Below, piece after piece: positions 32,829-43,449 of a stretch of 64,000 nucleotides of DNA. Location: positions 84,972-148,971 of the forward strand of contig JAKSZP010000195.1 of NCBI GenBank assembly GCA_022478985.1, read 5' to 3'. Under the pieces are notes generated by a model, which was not told the DNA's origin, made no database searches, and saw nothing but the letters and a program-made list of their open reading frames with translations. The position numbers and the translations under genes were made by a program. This DNA is from Massospora cicadina (taxonomy: Eukaryota; Entomophthoromycota; Entomophthoromycetes; Entomophthorales; Entomophthoraceae). Within the stretch, counting starts at the first letter, position 1; each line of letters begins with the position of its first letter.

Positions 32829-33827
32829 TCAGTGTAAAAGAACTAAAGGTTGCTCAAAGTTAGGATGTATTAAAACAGGGGCTGATGACAAGGCAGTGCA
32901 TAAGGAATCGAAGGACTGTTGTTGTTCAGGGCCCCAAAAGAAGGGCACATTTTTGTGTAGGAGTTCAACTAAGGGTTTGGCAAGGTCAGCAAAGTGAGAG
33001 ATAAACTGGCGGTAGTAGCCCACCATTCCCAGAAAGTCTTGGATGTCTTGCAAATTCTTTGGAGCGGGCATGCGTTCAATGGCAGAGACCTTATCTAGGA
33101 TAAGGAGGATACCTTGCCGGGTCACCTTGTGTCCTAAAAATTCCATTTCTCGTTCAAAGAATTTACATTTAGAGGGCTTTAGTTTTAAAAAGGCCTCCCA
33201 TAGTTGCTGAAATACCTGATGAAGATGATTAAGGTGTGCAGTAAATGTTTGGGAGAAGACAGTGACATCATCAAGGTATACTAACACACACATGAGTTTA
33301 AAGTCCCCAAACAACTGGTCCATAGCCCGTTGGAAGGTAGCAGGGGCATTGCATAACCCTTGCAGCATATGGGTGGGCTCAAACAACCCTTCATGGGAAA
33401 CAAGGGCACACTTGGCATGATCCTCAGCGGAAAGATCAATCTGCCAGTAGCCACTGGCCAAGTCCATCGCAGAAAAGTATTGGGAGCCAGATAAGGAGCG
33501 TAAGGAGTTACCAATGCAGAGTAAAGGGTAGCTGTCCTTGCGGATAAAGGAATTCAATTGCCAATAGTCCATAACAACATGATGGCTCCCACCTTTCTTT
33601 CTAATCAACAGGAGAGGGGAGGACCAGGGACTATGTGACAGTTGAAGGAGGCCAGCATCGAGCAATTTCTTTAATTCAAGTGTAACCTGGACTTCTTCAG
33701 TTTTTGATTCGTGATAAGGTCGAGAGAAAAAAAGGAACAGCATCTCCAGTATTGACCTGGTGTTGAACGCCTTGCATATGGCCATAATCGTGAGGTCCCG
33801 TGGAGAAAATATCTGAATACTCGTCAA
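32829..33827 (-). pseudogene. Element D reverse transcriptase, 332-codon open frame
   Basis: Longest intact RT of the window. Blocks in order: SPWSSPLLLIRKKGG, VMDYWQLNSFIRKDSYPL, QYFSAMDLASGYWQIDL (first catalytic Asp present), MLQGLCNAPATFQRAMD, and VLVYLDDVTVFSQTF with an intact YLDD at 33267-33278, then the connection (KCKFFEREMEFLGHKVTRQG, FLGMVGYYRQFI). All RT catalytic residues are present. A frameshift near 33697-33830 separates it from the upstream linker, so the polyprotein as a whole is broken. Confidence 0.92.
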
Positions 33828-34740
33828 TCAAAGCTTCAGCAGCTGCTTTTTGCCCAGCTGACAAATCAGAACCAATTTGTACAGGCACTGCAGCAACAAC
33901 AGGAGGCTCCTCTAACTCAAAGTCATGAAGGGTCCCAACGCGATGAACCCCCATCACCTGGTCATAAGATAAGAGGCGGATGTAAGTGATAGGTTGGTTC
34001 AGCTCAATGACTTTAGGAGACTGGGAGAGGTTGGCTAAAATAAGAGTGACAGTGGCTTGATAAGCGGGATCTAAAACACCTTACAGGGGAAAGCTTTGAA
34101 TACAGAAGGGTTAGGTAAACTAGATATATTGAGCAAATGATTAGGAGGGGGAACCAACAGGATCCCAGTGTCTACCAGGATTTGGGCCTGCGGAGGTATA
34201 GTAAGGACCTGGGGAGAATTTAAAGGCATCTTCTCCTCAGCCTCGACCATGGGAGGGGGCAACTTAACTTTGGACCCCAACACACGATATTCTAAACGCT
34301 CAACAAAATCATGAGACTCGAGCAGGCACGTCCTCAACTTCCACTTCCCTTTTTCCTTGAGAGCAGAAGTTAAAAGTAAAGGGACACAGTATCCTAATAT
34401 AGAATTAAAACTATCCTTAAAATTAATAATGGCAGCATGTTCCATAAGAAACCCAGTGCCCAATAGGAGGTCATAGCTATTATTATCCAAGGCTACAGCA
34501 GGGATAGAGAGCTGTAGGCCGCCTAACTTTAGGGGCAAGTGGGAGTAAGCACCTATAGCTCAAGCATATGCGGTACTGGCAGTCCCATATTCTGACGAAT
34601 GGTTAACATCAGGCTGAATCTTAATTTTTCTGATTAGTCGAGAAGAAATAATGTTAAACGGAGAGCCAGAGTCAACAATAGCAAGAACCTTCACCTTGTG
34701 AACCACCGCTTCAATATGGGTTACCATCACTCCTCACTGA
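33697..34740 (-). pseudogene. Element D protease and linker
   Basis: The stretch 34538-34740 encodes VLAIVDSGSPFNIISSRL, a D-S-G retropepsin triad in good condition, followed by LGGLQLSIPAVALDNNSYDL and LLGTGFLMEHAAIINFKDS in the 155-codon frame 34071-34538. A Pro-rich linker (LPPPMVEAEEKM) leads to the pre-RT frame 33697-33957 (AEALIDEYSDIFSTGPHDYG). One stop separates the N-terminal and C-terminal halves of the protease. Confidence 0.87.
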
Positions 34741-36216
34741 GCTGGGATAGAATATATAGCTGCAGGGGCTGACTTAGAAAGAGGATAAGAAGAAATATCG
34801 CTAGGTTTAATATCAATAGAAGGCTCAATATGGGTTTCCTCTTCAGGAGCACTAGGGCCAACAAGGTCAGTGGAAACAGTATGGACTGATTGCTCTTGAG
34901 GCGCAGTAAAGTTGTCATCATAGGAAGCCTCTCGCCTTATGCTGACCCTCTTTTGCTTTCTCTTCAGCCATTTTTGTTCAACAATGCTGTACGGTGTGGT
35001 TGCGACAACCACAATAGGTGCAGTTGGGTCAAGCTCAATTTTTCCAGAATCATTGTTGTTCACCACATGAATTTGAGGATGTGAGGCTGAAGCGGAAGCA
35101 GGAATGGCAGTAACTACAGAGGTAGGAATTTCAAGAATGGCCTCCTTGTTATCTAGAATAGAAGTAATTTTTCATTTAACCTGAAGTCATGTGAAGATGG
35201 AGATGCGGGTTAAACTCTAAAGCGGACAGGATGGCAACAACAGCATCGTCAATAGTGAGGCAGTTGTTAGTTACCAATGTTTGAGCCTCAGCATAGAATC
35301 GAGCAGCAAACTCAGTGGGAGATTCACCACGTCTTAACTTGATACTCATATAGGCCTACTTCTGATTTGCCAAGGTGAGATCACTACCAAATTCTTTAAT
35401 AAATGCAGCCTTCACCTCAGCCCAAGTGCTGCTTCTCATGAGGTGGGGTACCATAATTTCTTGGGAAGATCTACTAAGGCAAGAGGGTAATTATTTAACT
35501 TTTTGTCAATCAGGAGCTTCCTCCATCACGTTTTTATAAATATATAGAAATGAAGTGATACTTCCTTCTCCTGGGGTGAACTTGTCTTTAAAAGAAGGTT
35601 TAAATTTAGTTCCCACAGGAGCTGAAATAACATTAACGCCTACTGGGCTAATTTGATTGACTTCAGATACCTCAAATTTGGATGGAGGCACAGGATTTTG
35701 ATTCAAATCAGCTTGTTGTCTAAAATGGTTCAGATCGTCTTGAAGAGCCCCAATTTGGGCAATTAGAGACTCAGTGGATGCTTTTTGTTGAAGTTCGTTG
35801 TGTATTGATTCCATTTTGACACGTAGATTTTGAACTAGGTGATGAAGGGCGGGTTGCGCAAATCGTTTTAAATATCACTCCATGCAAGATACTCCTAACT
35901 CAGAGTCAGGTAAGGTGAGGGATTCATATAGCACTCACATATTATCAAAAATGGCAGAGGCTTGGTTACAATGGGAGCAATCTCCGAGGAAAAGAGCACC
36001 TAGAAGTAATTGATTAATAGTGTCAGCAACATTTGTAGGTTGAAAACAATAGTTTTGAGGTTCTAGGTCTGGAATAGAAATATTGAGCGTAGCATGGAAT
36101 TGCATAAAATTGGGTTCATTGTTCTCATGGTCGCGATTTCCATTGGAAGTTACCCATTGAGTGATGCTAGATATTTTTGTAAGTGGCCAAGTAGAGTCTT
36201 GGTGAGAATCATCCAT
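34741..36216 (-). pseudogene. Element D gag
   Basis: N-terminal frame 35935-36216 (MDDSHQDSTWPLTKISSITQ), then 35506-35814 with LIAQIGALQDDLNHFRQQAD, a probable coiled coil, and FKPSFKDKFTPGEGSITSFL, the usual entry to the gag core. The core itself (35160-35500) is frameshifted. The C-terminal part 34734-35066 is Lys-rich (WLKRKQKRVSIRREAS). No CCHC knuckle was found. Confidence 0.75.
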
Positions 36217-36256
36217 TGTGAATATATTTATTCACCAGGTAGCTCAGGAGAGTACC

Positions 36257-36276
36257 TGGCAGAAAGCACCAGTTAT
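36257..36276 (-). promoter_or_regulatory. Element D primer-binding site region
   Basis: Minus strand TAACTGGTGCTTTCTGCC shortly after the 5' LTR. It shares TGGTGCTTTCT with element H. Confidence 0.6.
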
Positions 36277-36278
36277 TT

Positions 36279-36404
36279 TGTCAGGATCAGGTAGCTGAGG
36301 GCAATTGTTCCTCTGAAGCGTACCAAAATGGATGGGTTAAAAGTTCCTGCAGTGAGCAGACAGCGGGGAGAGCCGGGAATCCTAATTGTAGGGGCCAGTA
36401 ACTT
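36279..36404 (-). repeat. Element D 5' LTR, piece 1
   Basis: Matches 30724-30848 (GGTAGCTGAGGGCAAT, GAAGCGTACCAAAATGGATG) up to GGGGCCAGTAACTT, where LINE-B is inserted. Confidence 0.93.
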
Positions 36405-38942
36405 TTTTTTTAGTACTAGATGGTCCCAACCCGAGAGGGGATTCATTGATGTTTATTGAATTGTTCCTGGGCTCCTAAGAGCCTGAGGCGAGGGAAGGGG
36501 AGGGAGGAGGCATCGAGAAAGGGAGGGGTTTGCACGCCAGAGCCGTGCTGCAGTGACAACTGAGCGGGAGAGGGTTGGCGACATAGTGCAGATCTTCAGG
36601 GCCATCTCAAAGTGTACCTGAAAGTGGGTGATCATGTGTGGAAGGGTCCACACCTGTTGGTCAAAGGCAGCATGAAGGAAGGAGTTATGGATGGTCCAGA
36701 TGACTGTGGCATAGGCGAGGACACGGAGGGGTCGGTGGCAACCAGGCAATGTCTGCTCGAACATGAGGTCTTGCACAGGGTGTTCAGACCAGGGCTGAGC
36801 ATGGAGGAGCGCGCGGGCCTTTGGCCAAAATGTGGTGACACCTGGACAGCTGAAAAAATGATGGAGGTGGGAGTCAATAGGCTCTGCACAGCAGGGGCAG
36901 CTTCAGTGCTGGAAGGTAGGGCCAGTCCAGTCCCCTGTCCTGTATGAACAGTGGAGCACCCTCCATAAGGTGTTGGACACCTTTGCTGACAGGATGGGGT
37001 GATAGACGTCCTTCCACAATTCCTTAAGGTCAAATCTCACGGAGGGAGGAGCTCAAGGAGTCTTGGGCGGATGGGAGGACGATCTTGGGGGTTGAGGCGA
37101 GTTGTGACAACTTGTCCATTGTGCACAATTGCATGGCGATGGGGGCTGAGGCCAGGGCCTTCCCTTCTGTATGGGAAGGCATGGTGGATTCACGCGCCTA
37201 ATCGTTTCAGGGCAAGGAGAGCCTGGTTCCAGTAGGGGGATGAGGATGGTTTCAGGCGATGGCCTGGGTGGTTTGTGAGCCACTCCCTAATGAGGTCAGA
37301 GATGCTCTAGGAAGACCCAGAGCTGCTGACACTGACTGGCGGAGGGCGGGCGCCCATTGGGGCATGGGGGTCGCGTCCCAGCAGACAATCGGCCATAGGA
37401 ACTTTAGGAAGATTGTGGTGGCGTGGGATCGCATGTCCAGAAGCCCTAGGCCCCCTTCATTGCAGGGTTGGGCAATGGTTGAGAGGGCCATTGGTGGATG
37501 GTTTGAGCCCCAAATTCAACAGCGGAGGAGTACATTGAGCCGCGTATAAAAGGCATCTGTGAATGGGCAGACGTGCTCTAGGAACCAGACTTTGGAGAGG
37601 AGGAACACATTGGCAACAGAGCTCGACCCTAGGGGGTAATGTGCCGCCAGTTCCAGCTGGCAATCCTGGAGTTAACTGCTGCGAGGAGCAAGTCCTCATT
37701 GTTTTTTAACGCAACTCCTTGTTGGTTGGTGAGAACGACCATGTGACGGAAGGTACCACGCACAGGTTCAATACCAAATGGTGGGGGGAAGGTGGGGGAG
37801 CCGACCTGTACAACTGTTGTCTTGGAGGTGTTGACCATGGCGTTGGACGCCTTAGTGCCTCTCAATGGTCACAGCAGCGAGGGCAACATCCCCAGGGCAG
37901 CCAAATGCAATTGCAGTGTCATCTGCAAATGCCATGGTGCGTGTGGGGGCTTTACCTGGGACCAGAATCCCTGTTAGCTTGTCCTGTAAGGAGGCCAAGA
38001 GGGGGTCAAGGGTGATGTTAAAAAGGATAGGGCTCAGGGGGTCCCCTTGCCGGAGACCTTGTCCAACTGGTACTGCCACTGTAAAACCCATTGGCGCCAG
38101 GACTCTGGTGTGGAGCTGGTCATAGAGCGCTGATATCCAGCGCCTAGCTGCGGGGGGAGATGGAAGCGGGCCAGGGAAGCATCAATATACCTCCAGGCCA
38201 CCAGATCATATGCTTTCTCCATATCCAGGAGAGCCACAAAGCCATTCACCTTACGAGAGTTAGCAGTCAAAGTCACGTGAAGGTCATTATAGTTGTCCTA
38301 TAACGACCTCCCCGGAATAAAACCGTGCTGGGATGGGGAGAGGCGAGGTGACACCCATTTGGTGATGCGGTTGGCCAGAAGCTTCGTGAAGAGCTTGTGG
38401 TCTGTGTTGATCAACGCTATGGGGCGCCAGTTCGCCAGGTTCTCACGGTCTGACTTCTTGTGAATGAGGGTCGTGATTGAGCCTCTGGAGTCGGGGAGGA
38501 CCTCGCCATTCACCAAGAGTGCAGCGAAGAGGTCGCGGAGGGTTCTGGCTATCACTGCAGGTTCCAGAAGGTACACCTCAAAGGGTATTCCGTCTGGGCC
38601 TGGGGCTTTAAGCCGTGGGGATTTCAGAAGGGTTTCCATCACCTCCTGGATGGAAATAGGCGCAAGTAGAGCCTCATCAGCCCGTGGGTCAATGGGCGGC
38701 TCTGGAGCCCGCCACAGGAAGTCTTGGATGTCCGATTGGTCCACCTGGGTGGCATGGAAGAGGCTGGAGTAGAAGCGGTGTAGTTCCTGCGTGATTTCCT
38801 CCTTATCCAAAGTGATTGTAGTGCCAATTTTCAATGAAGTAATATCCTGCGCTGTTGACCGAGCTTTATGTTTCTGAAAGAAGAAGCGGGTGGGGAGTTC
38901 CCATTGAGCATAGTAACGAGATGTTGTAAAGTTTGCTGTAGG
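36405..38942 (-). mobile_element. LINE-B, 5'-truncated LINE in element D LTR
   Basis: 2.5 kb of a LINE on the minus strand, truncated so that it begins in the endonuclease-RT linker. The 3' end is GGTTGGGACCATCTAGTACT plus oligo-A (oligo-T at 36403-36410). Flanked by GGGGCCAGTAACTT at 36391-36404 and 38943-38956. It differs from LINE-A in sequence and 3' tail. It is GC-richer than the surrounding DNA. Its 3' tail recurs in SINE-1 and in the 18-nt insert at 44969. Confidence 0.94.
36453..38905 (-). pseudogene. LINE-B ORF2: RT and C-terminal zinc motif
   Basis: The RT N-terminal half is open at 38298-38834: KSPRLKAPGPDGIPFEVYLL, LANWRPIALINTDHKLFTKL, SPSQHGFIPGRSL. A stop follows, then 38034-38276 (VNGFVALLDMEKAYDLVAWR, carrying the first catalytic Asp). 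After a shift, 37852-38091 has GQGLRQGDPLSPILFNITLD and TMAFADDTAIAF, an intact FADD. The C-terminus encodes CPCCAEPIDSHLHHFFSC near 36870-36905, a probable zinc knuckle of the zf-RVT type, then a helical tail to 36453. Frameshifts and stops rule out a functional product. Confidence 0.9.
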
Positions 38943-38956
38943 GGGGCCAGTAACTT

Positions 38957-39339
38957 AATATAAGCTTGAGAATAGGTGATGAGGGACCTATTGTATTAAA
39001 CTGGGGAAGTTGATGGCCGGAGAGGAGCTTGCTGTACAGAGGCTCTAGAAATAAATAAAACTAAAAACGAATTGGAGATAAAACCGTAACTTTATTTGAG
39101 AAATGGCGCGGATATTTATAGGCAAGGTTTTCCTCCTAATCCTTTCAGGATAGTAAAGTCCTCCACCCGCAAGATCTTTGACATCCTGATGTTGATCAGG
39201 TGGGGAGTCAACGGCAGGCTTCCTTTTAACAAATCGATTAGGGGGCAGAAAATAAGGCTCCATTAGAGGAAAATTTGGAGAGGTATCAGAAGTAGGCAAA
39301 TTTGAATTAAATTGATTGGGAGCAGGTCGAATCCCAACA
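38957..39339 (-). repeat. Element D 5' LTR, piece 2
   Basis: Continues with AATATAAGCTTGAGAATAGG and runs collinear with 30851-31232 to CCCAACA. TATA copy at 39111-39120. Confidence 0.93.
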
Positions 39340-40060
39340 GCAACCAAGTAGTCATTTACTTTCAGAAGTTAAACAACATTACAAAAAAGGACTTGTACCC
39401 TCTGCCATGTATTGACGATTCCTTGGATAGGCTAGGGGGCGCAAAGTTATTCTCAGCAATGGACCTTACCAGCGGATATTGGCAAATAGATTATCCCAAA
39501 GAGGAGTGTGAGAAATGTGCAATTATAACCCAAGAGGGCCTATTCCAGCCGATGAGAATGCCTCAAGGGCTCTACAATGCCCCAGCTACATTCCAAATGG
39601 TCAATAGACACAAACCTGGGAGTTTTGAAATTGTCATGTGTACTGGTGTACCTTGACGATATCAACTTTTTTAGTCGCACTTTTAATGACCACCTGGAAC
39701 ACTTAGAGGAGTTTCTCAGAAGGCTAGCAGCTGAAACTTTAAATCAAGCCCAGAAAATGCCAGTTCTTTTAAGACCAACTGGAATACCTCAGAATTGTGA
39801 TTGACAAAGTGGGTCTTTGGTCCTAACCCTCTAAGCCGGATGCCATCTCCAAAATGAATGGCCCAAATCCAAGCGCAAAATTAAGTATTCCTAGGTATGA
39901 TCATTTACTATCACCGATTTATTGCCAATTTCCAACAACTTGGGGAGCAGCTTTTCTATATACTTGTGATAAGTTCCCATTCAACTGGACTCCTGCTTGC
40001 TAGGATGCATTTGACCAACTCTGAAAGGCCCTATTTGGCGCGCCTGTTCTTTGATACCAG
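39340..40060 (+). pseudogene. Element C RT, main part
   Basis: Resumes after D with DLYPLPCIDDSLDRLGGAKL, FSAMDLTSGYWQIDYPKEE (first Asp intact) and RMPQGLYNAPATFQM. After a frameshift at about 39600 the frame 39577-39804 carries VLVYLDDINFFSRTFNDH with YLDD intact (39648-39659). The connection and thumb to about 40060 (MIIYYHRFIANFQQLGEQLF) contain stops. Confidence 0.87.
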
Positions 40061-40530
40061 GACTTTGATCATGAATTTATTGTCCAAACTGATGCATTCC
40101 TAACAGCAGTGGGTGCTGTGTTATCCCAAGTTGGAGAAGACAGTGAAGATTATCCTGTTGCCTTCGCTAGTTGGACCTTAAATGTTCATTAAAGGAACTA
40201 TACAGTGATATATAAGAATGCTTAGCCATCATATATTCTTGCAAGCAATTTTGGTCTCCCTTCATGGCACTCATTTTATAGTTGTTACTGATCATGCTTC
40301 CCTAAGATGGTTAAACAACTTAATAGAGCCTGAGGGCCAATTAGCCCAATTGGCGTTAAAGCTTCAAGCTTATAACTACATTATTGAGCATCAAGCTAGG
40401 GCAAAGCACCAAAAATCCAATTGCTATTACAACTACGCATCATTGCAACACTTAGTCGGGCTGCCAATGAGTTGTTTATGAGAATGATTAGTAAAGAGTA
40501 TCAAGATGAGCCTGAATCTGTCAAAAAAAT
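40061..40530 (+). pseudogene. Element C RNase H
   Basis: N-terminal EFIVQTDAFLTAVGAVLSQ-like reading near 40070-40130, then 40218-40481 with GTHFIVVTDHASLRWLNNL, PEGQLAQLALKLQAYNYIIE and HQARAKHQKSN. The final NADCLSRL-like segment is mutated. Broken by stops at about 40190 and 40480. Confidence 0.83.
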
Positions 40531-41690
40531 ATTATCAGATCTATGAAAAAATACAAACATTGAAAATGGGATGCTTTACAAGATCGTTGAGGGTAAAAGT
40601 ATATTTTCCCATGACCCTCGTCCCAAACTGACCTAATAATGGCAGCGCATAAGGCCATAGGGTATGGCGGATTCAAGAAAATTAAAGAGCATCTGAAGCA
40701 ATTCTACTATTGGGAGTCAATGCATTTCAACATCCAAGAAACGCTAGAAGGCTGTGCAGAGTGCCAAAGTGAAAACTGTTCTGAAAAAGCATATCTTACC
40801 AGCTTGTTTGGCCCAAGTTTGCTTAACACACTGTATCTATTGACGTTGTCAGCAACTTTCAACAAGCTTTATGAAGGCCAAGTACATAATCGTAGCCATT
40901 GACCACTTGACCAAATGGGTTGAGGTCAAGGCCATTTGGGAAGCTGGATTGGCAACTACCACCAATTTCATCCTTGAAAACATCATCTACAAATTTGAAT
41001 GTCCCCAGGTTATTCTGGCCTATAATGGAAACAACTTTAAAGCCAATGTCTTTGCCAAGCTCAAACAATTAATGGGAGTACGAGGTGTGCTTTCTGCCCC
41101 ATATCATCCTAAAACTAATGGGACTGTTGAGTGCGCAAATGGGACATTGGTGAACATTATCCATAAATTAACATCGGGCAAACCATCCAAATGGAGTACT
41201 TATCTAAGTTCAGTAGTATCTGCCTACATTATCTCCTACCATTAGTCAACCAGGATGTCACCATTTCAGGTACTATATGGAAGACATTTGGCCCTACCAA
41301 CGCTGCTATATTCGGCCCTAGAGGAGCTTAGCAAAAACACTTATCCTCAATATGTGAAGAAGCTTGCAAATGCTTTAATCAAACTACAAGCTCAAGCCTT
41401 TAACAACAGTTTTGCTGAGAAAAAGGCCTGACATCAAAAGGACTTAGAGAATCACTACACACTGGTGAATTTGAAGTTAATAAAGTTCTATTTTGCAACA
41501 CCCATGGATCTAGCCAATTTCAAAAGTTAGATTGTATTTGGGTTGGGCCATTTGAAGTAATTGAGAAGACATCTAATTTTATATACACTATCAAGGATAT
41601 CAGGACTGGCTATATATACAACCAAGTCCATGAAAAATTCCCAAGAAGGTTCAATAAGTGGGCGATTAAGAAAAGAAAAAGTTGAAAAAA
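40531..41690 (+). pseudogene. Element C integrase
   Basis: Zinc block: MAAHKAIGYGGFKKIKEHL with the second His replaced by Tyr (GHGG expected), then GCAECQS. The core frame 40871-41245 reads KYIIVAIDHLTKWVEVKAIW (first Asp). The second block is VILAYNGNNFKANVF, where LTDNGTNF is usual, so the second catalytic Asp is Tyr. The third is NGTVECANGTLVNII with Glu. A stop follows YIISYH at 41246. The C-terminus 41561-41743 is basic (LRKEKVEKNEQKKQKTFKY). Dead by Asp to Tyr and the stop. Confidence 0.87.
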
Positions 41691-41776
41691 ACGAACAAAA
41701 AAAACAAAAAACATTTAAATATATAGTAATAGTTTTATTCTAATTAATACTTTAGTTCACATTTGAGGTTGGGGAG

Positions 41777-41876
41777 AGGATCCAACTTCAGACTCAACGG
41801 GAATTCAGGCTGAAATTAACAATAATAAGATCCAACTTTAGACTCATTGGGCGTTTGGTCTAAAGATAACAGATGC
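41777..41876 (+). repeat. Two imperfect 50-bp tandem repeats before element C PPT
   Basis: Units at about 41777-41827 and 41828-41876: GGATCCAACTTCAGACTCAA and AGATCCAACTTTAGACTCAT start them, each followed by GGG, a TTC/TTT-G-CT stretch and TAACA. Located in the non-coding spacer after integrase. Confidence 0.7.
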
Positions 41877-41918
41877 TGATTAGCGAAGGATAATCAGAAA
41901 TCTTAGGGCTTATGTTCA

Positions 41919-41934
41919 AGTCAAGTGGGGGAAA
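41919..41934 (+). promoter_or_regulatory. Element C polypurine tract
   Basis: AGTCAAGTGGGGGAAA directly before the 3' LTR. Confidence 0.75.
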
Positions 41935-43038
41935 TGTCAGATTCTGGTGGTTGACTCAAAATCAATTTTTTGACAACCAACTTATTAGCTGATTATCCTC
42001 TCAATGCTCAAACTAATACCCTAGTTCTCACCTCAGAGACTATTGCAACTACACAGCTCAGGCCAAATATCTCAAATTCAATTATCATGTACTTTATCAG
42101 AAAGCTCAGGCCAAATACATTTGCACATTAAGCCTGTTACCATTGCATTAAATCTCAGCAACTTGGTCCCAATAATCAGGAACAAAATCAAACAGTATAC
42201 AAAATCATTTATGACTGAACCCAAAGTTAACGTTTAAAAGTCCCATGGACAATCAGACAATAATGTAATCAATTTACTGCCCTAGGGCGAAATTCGTATG
42301 TCAATCTGCGTAATTGGCACAATAGCACTTGCACATGGACTGCCCAAAAGGGAGTGCTAGTGCTAGTGCTATTGAGAGATAGTCCTGATGACGTCCCAAT
42401 TAGGGGTACATCTACTTTAATCGATGCAAGAATTTCACAGAAGGTTTATTTCATCATCGTATGACGAAACTCAAATCAAGAAGATCCTAGGATAACTTTG
42501 CATGTTTTTATAGCAATTTTTGTCCCTGAAATTCTCCCAATTTTGAGAGTATTTTGCCACCAATAAACTTAGGAATAGGTCTCTGTTGTATAAGTTCAAG
42601 GGCCAAAATGAGGTGGTAAAATATTTGTTAAAATTTTGTACTTATTTGTGGCCAGGAGATGCCCTAGAGTCTTAAATACTGGCGCCTGGCCTAATGACTG
42701 TTTTTCAAAAAAATACCTTATAACAAAAGATATTTTATTTCATCTCTTTCCGAGTTTTCTTATCTGAATCTTTTCTTTGAAGAAGTGTTGACAAGATGAA
42801 AGTACCGAATCCCCAGCTTGTATCTATCCCTGCCTCAGAAGTTGTTCCTAATTATAAAGGGAATATTGAGCCTAAAATTGAGTAGAAGAGTTAAGACTAT
42901 TTCAATAAACCTAGTGAGTTTCTGAATGTTTAGAGTACCATAAGCCACTGGCAAAATTGAGGATTTATTTGCAAAACATCTACCTGATTTAGTATGCAGG
43001 ATTTTAATTATAAAGTGAGCTATTCTCAGAACTTAACA
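41935..43038 (+). repeat. Element C 3' LTR
   Basis: 1,104 bp, TGTCAGATTCTGG to ACTTAACA. Partner of 25834-26936 and bounded by TCAAC on the right. Confidence 0.95.
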
Positions 43039-43043
43039 TCAAC

Positions 43044-43449
43044 TTAAAAAATATTTAGTAGATTGCATTAAATTAAGGCTATAGCAAATTTAAGAATAAT
43101 AGGCACTGCCAGAGCCTGTCAGTTACAATGACAAACCACTGAGAATACAATTAAACGGAATAGCTTAAGCAAAAATAATTGGTATCAGCCAAGTTGCAAT
43201 ACATGAGCGCGATGAGAAGACTAGAAGGGGGAAGACTTTTGGTTAGTTTGAAAGAGGTAGGGAGCAGAAGGATCTGCTATATATATTATAAAAATAAAGG
43301 GACGTCGCTGAAGCTGTTGCTTTATATTTTTTAAATTATTTTCAATTGTTTTGAGGACTAATTCTCTATATTATCCATCCGTTGCTCAGTGAACTTGACC
43401 CTGCGCAAATCTTCCGGCTTATAGCAATCATAAAGCCAATTTTATAACA
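43044..43449 (+). repeat. Element G 3' LTR, piece 2
   Basis: Continues the LTR begun at 25646. The block CCGTTGCTCAGTGAACTTGACCCTG near 43378 parallels CCATTGCTCAGTGGGTTTTACCCTG in the A LTR, and it ends ATTTTATAACA like the family. The total with piece 1 is about 600 bp, as in E. Confidence 0.75.

Larger units (their letters stand above)
30724..39339 (-). mobile_element. Ty3/Gypsy element D, well-preserved, carrying LINE-B
   Basis: Minus-strand Gypsy inserted in the RT of C. Left LTR (3') 30724-31232; right LTR (5') 36279-36404 plus 38957-39339, split by LINE-B. Flanking 5-mers GCACC (30719-30723) and GCAAC (39340-39344) differ at one base. Its LTRs agree much better than those of C or B, and its pol has long open stretches, consistent with being younger than its host. 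LTR ends are TGTTG...CAACA. Confidence 0.94.
25834..43038 (+). mobile_element. Ty3/Gypsy element C, full-length, carrying element D
   Basis: LTRs 25834-26936 and 41935-43038, flanked by an exact 5-bp duplication TCAAC (25829-25833 and 43039-43043). The internal region in order is PBS, long gag, protease, RT, RNase H, integrase, a short repeat-bearing spacer and PPT. Element D interrupts its RT at 30724-39339. It inserted in the 3' LTR of G. The genes are decayed and the protease motif is mutated. The LTRs differ by many substitutions and small indels, visibly more than those of D. Confidence 0.94.

Noticed and set aside
36612..38772. Plus-strand open frames of about 100 codons over LINE-B
   Set aside because: Opposite strand of LINE ORF2; GC-rich sequence gives long chance frames.
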